The notes under the pieces: generated by a model
Database searches by the model: none
Told to the model about the DNA's origin: nothing
The model's input: only the letters and a program-made list of their open reading frames with translations
Assembly (NCBI GenBank): GCA_038131795.1
Contig: JAYPQE010000003.1
Coordinates: 372,001-436,000 of the forward strand
Origin: Eutrophobius brisbanensis
Lineage (GTDB): Bacteria > Pseudomonadota > Gammaproteobacteria > Eutrophobiales > Eutrophobiaceae
DNA length: 64,000 bases
Direction of reading: 5' to 3'
Program-made: the position numbers and the translations under genes
Shown: in pieces, positions 62,028-64,000 of the stretch
Layout of the letters: each line of letters starts with the position of its first letter
Position numbering within the stretch: the stretch's first letter is position 1

Positions 62028-64000
62028 ATGAATAACCAGCTTCGCCAGTACATTGACCAGGGCTACGCCATCATTACCGCCAGCCAGCGCCAGGCCCATG
62101 CCCTGAAGATGGCCTATGCCAATGCCATGCTGGAAGATGGCAAGACCGTCTGGCGCACCCCGGAGATCAAAACCTGGCCTGTGTGGATGCTAAATACCTG
62201 GGATGACCAGCAGGGTGATTCCAGCAAGGTGTTGTTAAGCCCGTCCCAGTTACGTCTGATCTGGGAATCCATTATTGAAAATTCGTCTTACACGAAAGAT
62301 ATCCTGCAGGTCGATACCCTCATCGATACTGCCATCGAGGCCTATGACACCTGCATGGACTGGGAAATTGAAATCTTCCCGGAGCAGACCTTTCTTAATA
62401 ATGATACCCGGGCATTTAAAACCTGGGTCAGGTCATACCGTAGCAGGCTAGCAGAAAAAGGTTGGCTGGATGCTGTATCTATCCCCGGCGAATTGATATC
62501 ACGGCAATTTACCCCGGCAGTAACGGGTGTTGTTATCTACGGATTTGATCAAGTAACCAAAACCCAGGCCGGGTTATTAGAATATATAAAATCCAGTGAC
62601 TGTGAGGTCATCAAATTTAAACCCGACAATAGAAATGAATCCTGCGTGTATTATGGCTATTCACAACCGGAAGAAGAAATCAAAAGTGCAGCGGCCTGGG
62701 CCAGGCAGATATTGATCAATGAACCCGATGCCAGTATTGGTATTGTGTTGCCTGATCTCAACAAACGTCGCAGTGCCGTCACCGCCACCTTTGATAGTGT
62801 CTTCCATCCCGATTGGTCACTCAGGCAACCAGGCACATTTCAGCGGCAGTACAGTATCGCCCCCGGCAGGCCGTTATCTGATTATCCCATGGTCCATGCG
62901 GCTATTGAAATTCTCTCGCTGGGACATGGTCGTGTGCCGGTGCAGCGCCTGGAGTTCCTGTTGCGTTCCTCCTTTATTAAAGGCAATGACAGTGAATCGA
63001 CCCAACGCGCACTGTTTTATCAGGCCATCCGTGACAGCGGTGAACCCGTATGGCACCTGGCCACACTGCTTGAGTACGTGCAGTTACATCAGCAATACCT
63101 CACCGTGGCAAAGGATTTTCTAAACCGGTTTGACCAGTGCCAGGAATTGATAAAAGGCTTTCCTACCACCCAGTCTCCCCGGAAATGGTCAGATAGCTTC
63201 AACCAGTTTTTAAAGTTATTCGGCTGGCCCGGTGATCGTAGCCTGAACAGTATTGAATTTCAGACCTTAAAGGCCTGGCGCGAGGCCTTGCTGGAACTGG
63301 CATTGATGGGGACAGTATCTGCAAAGTGGAATTTTATGACGGCATTCTCAAACCTCAAAGAGGTCCTTGCCAACCGCAGTTTTCAACCAGAGACCATCGA
63401 AACCCCCATCCAGGTATCCGGCCTGCCGGGTATCGCCGGTATGGGCTTTGATTATCTCAGGGTAATCGGTATGCATGATCTCATCTGGCCGGGACCCGCC
63501 ATGGCCAATCCCTTTATACCGTTAACTTTGCAACAACAGGCCAATGTCCCCGGCAGCTCTGCCAGACAGATCATGGATCAGTGTATTAGGGAAACCGATG
63601 CACTGATTGCCTCCGCCCACCACGTGGTGTTCAGTTATGCAAAACAGGAAGGTGATCGAGAATTCAGACCAAGCCCCATACTGCGCAGGTACCTTACAGA
63701 TCTGCCGACAGAATCCAACAATGAGATATCAGATTATCAAACGTTGATCTTTCAAACCCGGGACCTGGAATCGTTTATCGATGATACAGCGCCACCATTT
63801 ACCGGTGATGATGTGGCCTCAGGTGGGACCGGTATTTTATCTGACCAATCCGCCTGTCCGTTTCGCGCCTTTGCTCACCGGCGTCTTCATGCCCAGGGCC
63901 TGGCCGATGTGAGTATCGGTCTTGACCCGGCCACGAGAGGGTCACTGGTACATGAGGTCATGCACGGGGTTTGGGGCAGAATCAAATCATCGGATGAATT
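62028..64000 (+). CDS. AddB-like PD-(D/E)XK nuclease family protein (TIGR03623 type), partial
   Basis: The frame opens at ATG 62028 and stays open to the end of the window (about 657 codons), so it is 3'-truncated by the window. IITASQRQAHALKMAYA, TPEIKTWPVWM and, near the end, DQSACPFRAFAHRRLHAQGL with RGSLVHEVMHGVW match the predicted DNA repair/exonuclease proteins described as TIGR03623, distant relatives of AddB/RecB nucleases. The catalytic PD-(D/E)XK core should lie just beyond the window edge. Such genes commonly precede a UvrD-like helicase. It is divergent from the TRAP permease. Confidence 0.85.
   Translation, partial: MNNQLRQYIDQGYAIITASQRQAHALKMAYANAMLEDGKTVWRTPEIKTWPVWMLNTWDDQQGDSSKVLLSPSQLRLIWESIIENSSYTKDILQVDTLIDTAIEAYDTCMDWEIEIFPEQTFLNNDTRAFKTWVRSYRSRLAEKGWLDAVSIPGELISRQFTPAVTGVVIYGFDQVTKTQAGLLEYIKSSDCEVIKFKPDNRNESCVYYGYSQPEEEIKSAAAWARQILINEPDASIGIVLPDLNKRRSAVTATFDSVFHPDWSLRQPGTFQRQYSIAPGRPLSDYPMVHAAIEILSLGHGRVPVQRLEFLLRSSFIKGNDSESTQRALFYQAIRDSGEPVWHLATLLEYVQLHQQYLTVAKDFLNRFDQCQELIKGFPTTQSPRKWSDSFNQFLKLFGWPGDRSLNSIEFQTLKAWREALLELALMGTVSAKWNFMTAFSNLKEVLANRSFQPETIETPIQVSGLPGIAGMGFDYLRVIGMHDLIWPGPAMANPFIPLTLQQQANVPGSSARQIMDQCIRETDALIASAHHVVFSYAKQEGDREFRPSPILRRYLTDLPTESNNEISDYQTLIFQTRDLESFIDDTAPPFTGDDVASGGTGILSDQSACPFRAFAHRRLHAQGLADVSIGLDPATRGSLVHEVMHGVWGRIKSSDE

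Overview
The window reads as a chromosomal segment of a free-living gammaproteobacterium of moderate, roughly mid-40s percent GC. I judge this by eye from the gene set (SrkA/YihE-type kinase, two-domain MltF, PrpE, NodT/RND efflux operon, a TIGR03623-type AddB-like nuclease) and not from a marker tree. Many genes encode exported proteins or lipoproteins, c-type cytochromes and TonB-dependent receptors, which suggests an aerobic, respiring heterotroph.

Layout. 0-5.4 kb: housekeeping and stress genes (GlpQ, MsrB, a CigR-like protein, a LexA-like repressor with a highly symmetrical operator, SrkA, a LysR regulator). 5.4-13.5 kb: MltF and an overlapping TetR-NodT-adaptor-RND efflux operon. 13.5-24.96 kb is mosaic and decayed: a frameshifted phospholipase D/cardiolipin synthase remnant, a tRNA-Ser(CGA) preceded by a broken-up tRNA-Ser copy with hairpin-rich inserts, an AT-rich cyclic-nucleotide-binding gene, and four copies of one IS3-type element. 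One copy keeps transposase remnants and three are short internally deleted derivatives. They abut gene fragments (pilin, CBS protein, PPK2) and one supplies the stop codon of a glycerate kinase. Intact genes in between are prpE, a CMD-like protein, an Asp/Asn beta-hydroxylase and a SoxCD-like pair.

25-50.3 kb is dominated by exported proteins: an alpha/beta-hydrolase duplication lacking both nucleophiles, a bactofilin-like membrane protein, three proteins that fuse a mono-heme cytochrome c motif to a Vgb-type beta-propeller, two paralogous TonB-dependent receptors, an orphan ExbD, a lipoprotein methyltransferase, an amidohydrolase split into two separately exported halves, a double cupin protein and a DUF1080 lipoprotein. 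I suggest these form an uncharacterised uptake and periplasmic oxidation system; this is inference. Several genes here carry single in-frame TAA/TAG stops.

50.4-64 kb returns to metabolism: an EamA exporter, a class V aminotransferase divergent from a lactate/glycolate permease and FMN-dependent 2-hydroxyacid dehydrogenase, acetoacetyl-CoA synthetase, small ABM and YCII proteins, a CBS protein, a fused TRAP permease and the start of an AddB-like nuclease. Three composite palindromic repeat arrays and GGGGTCAGA/GGGGACAGAC-type hairpins are scattered through this half.
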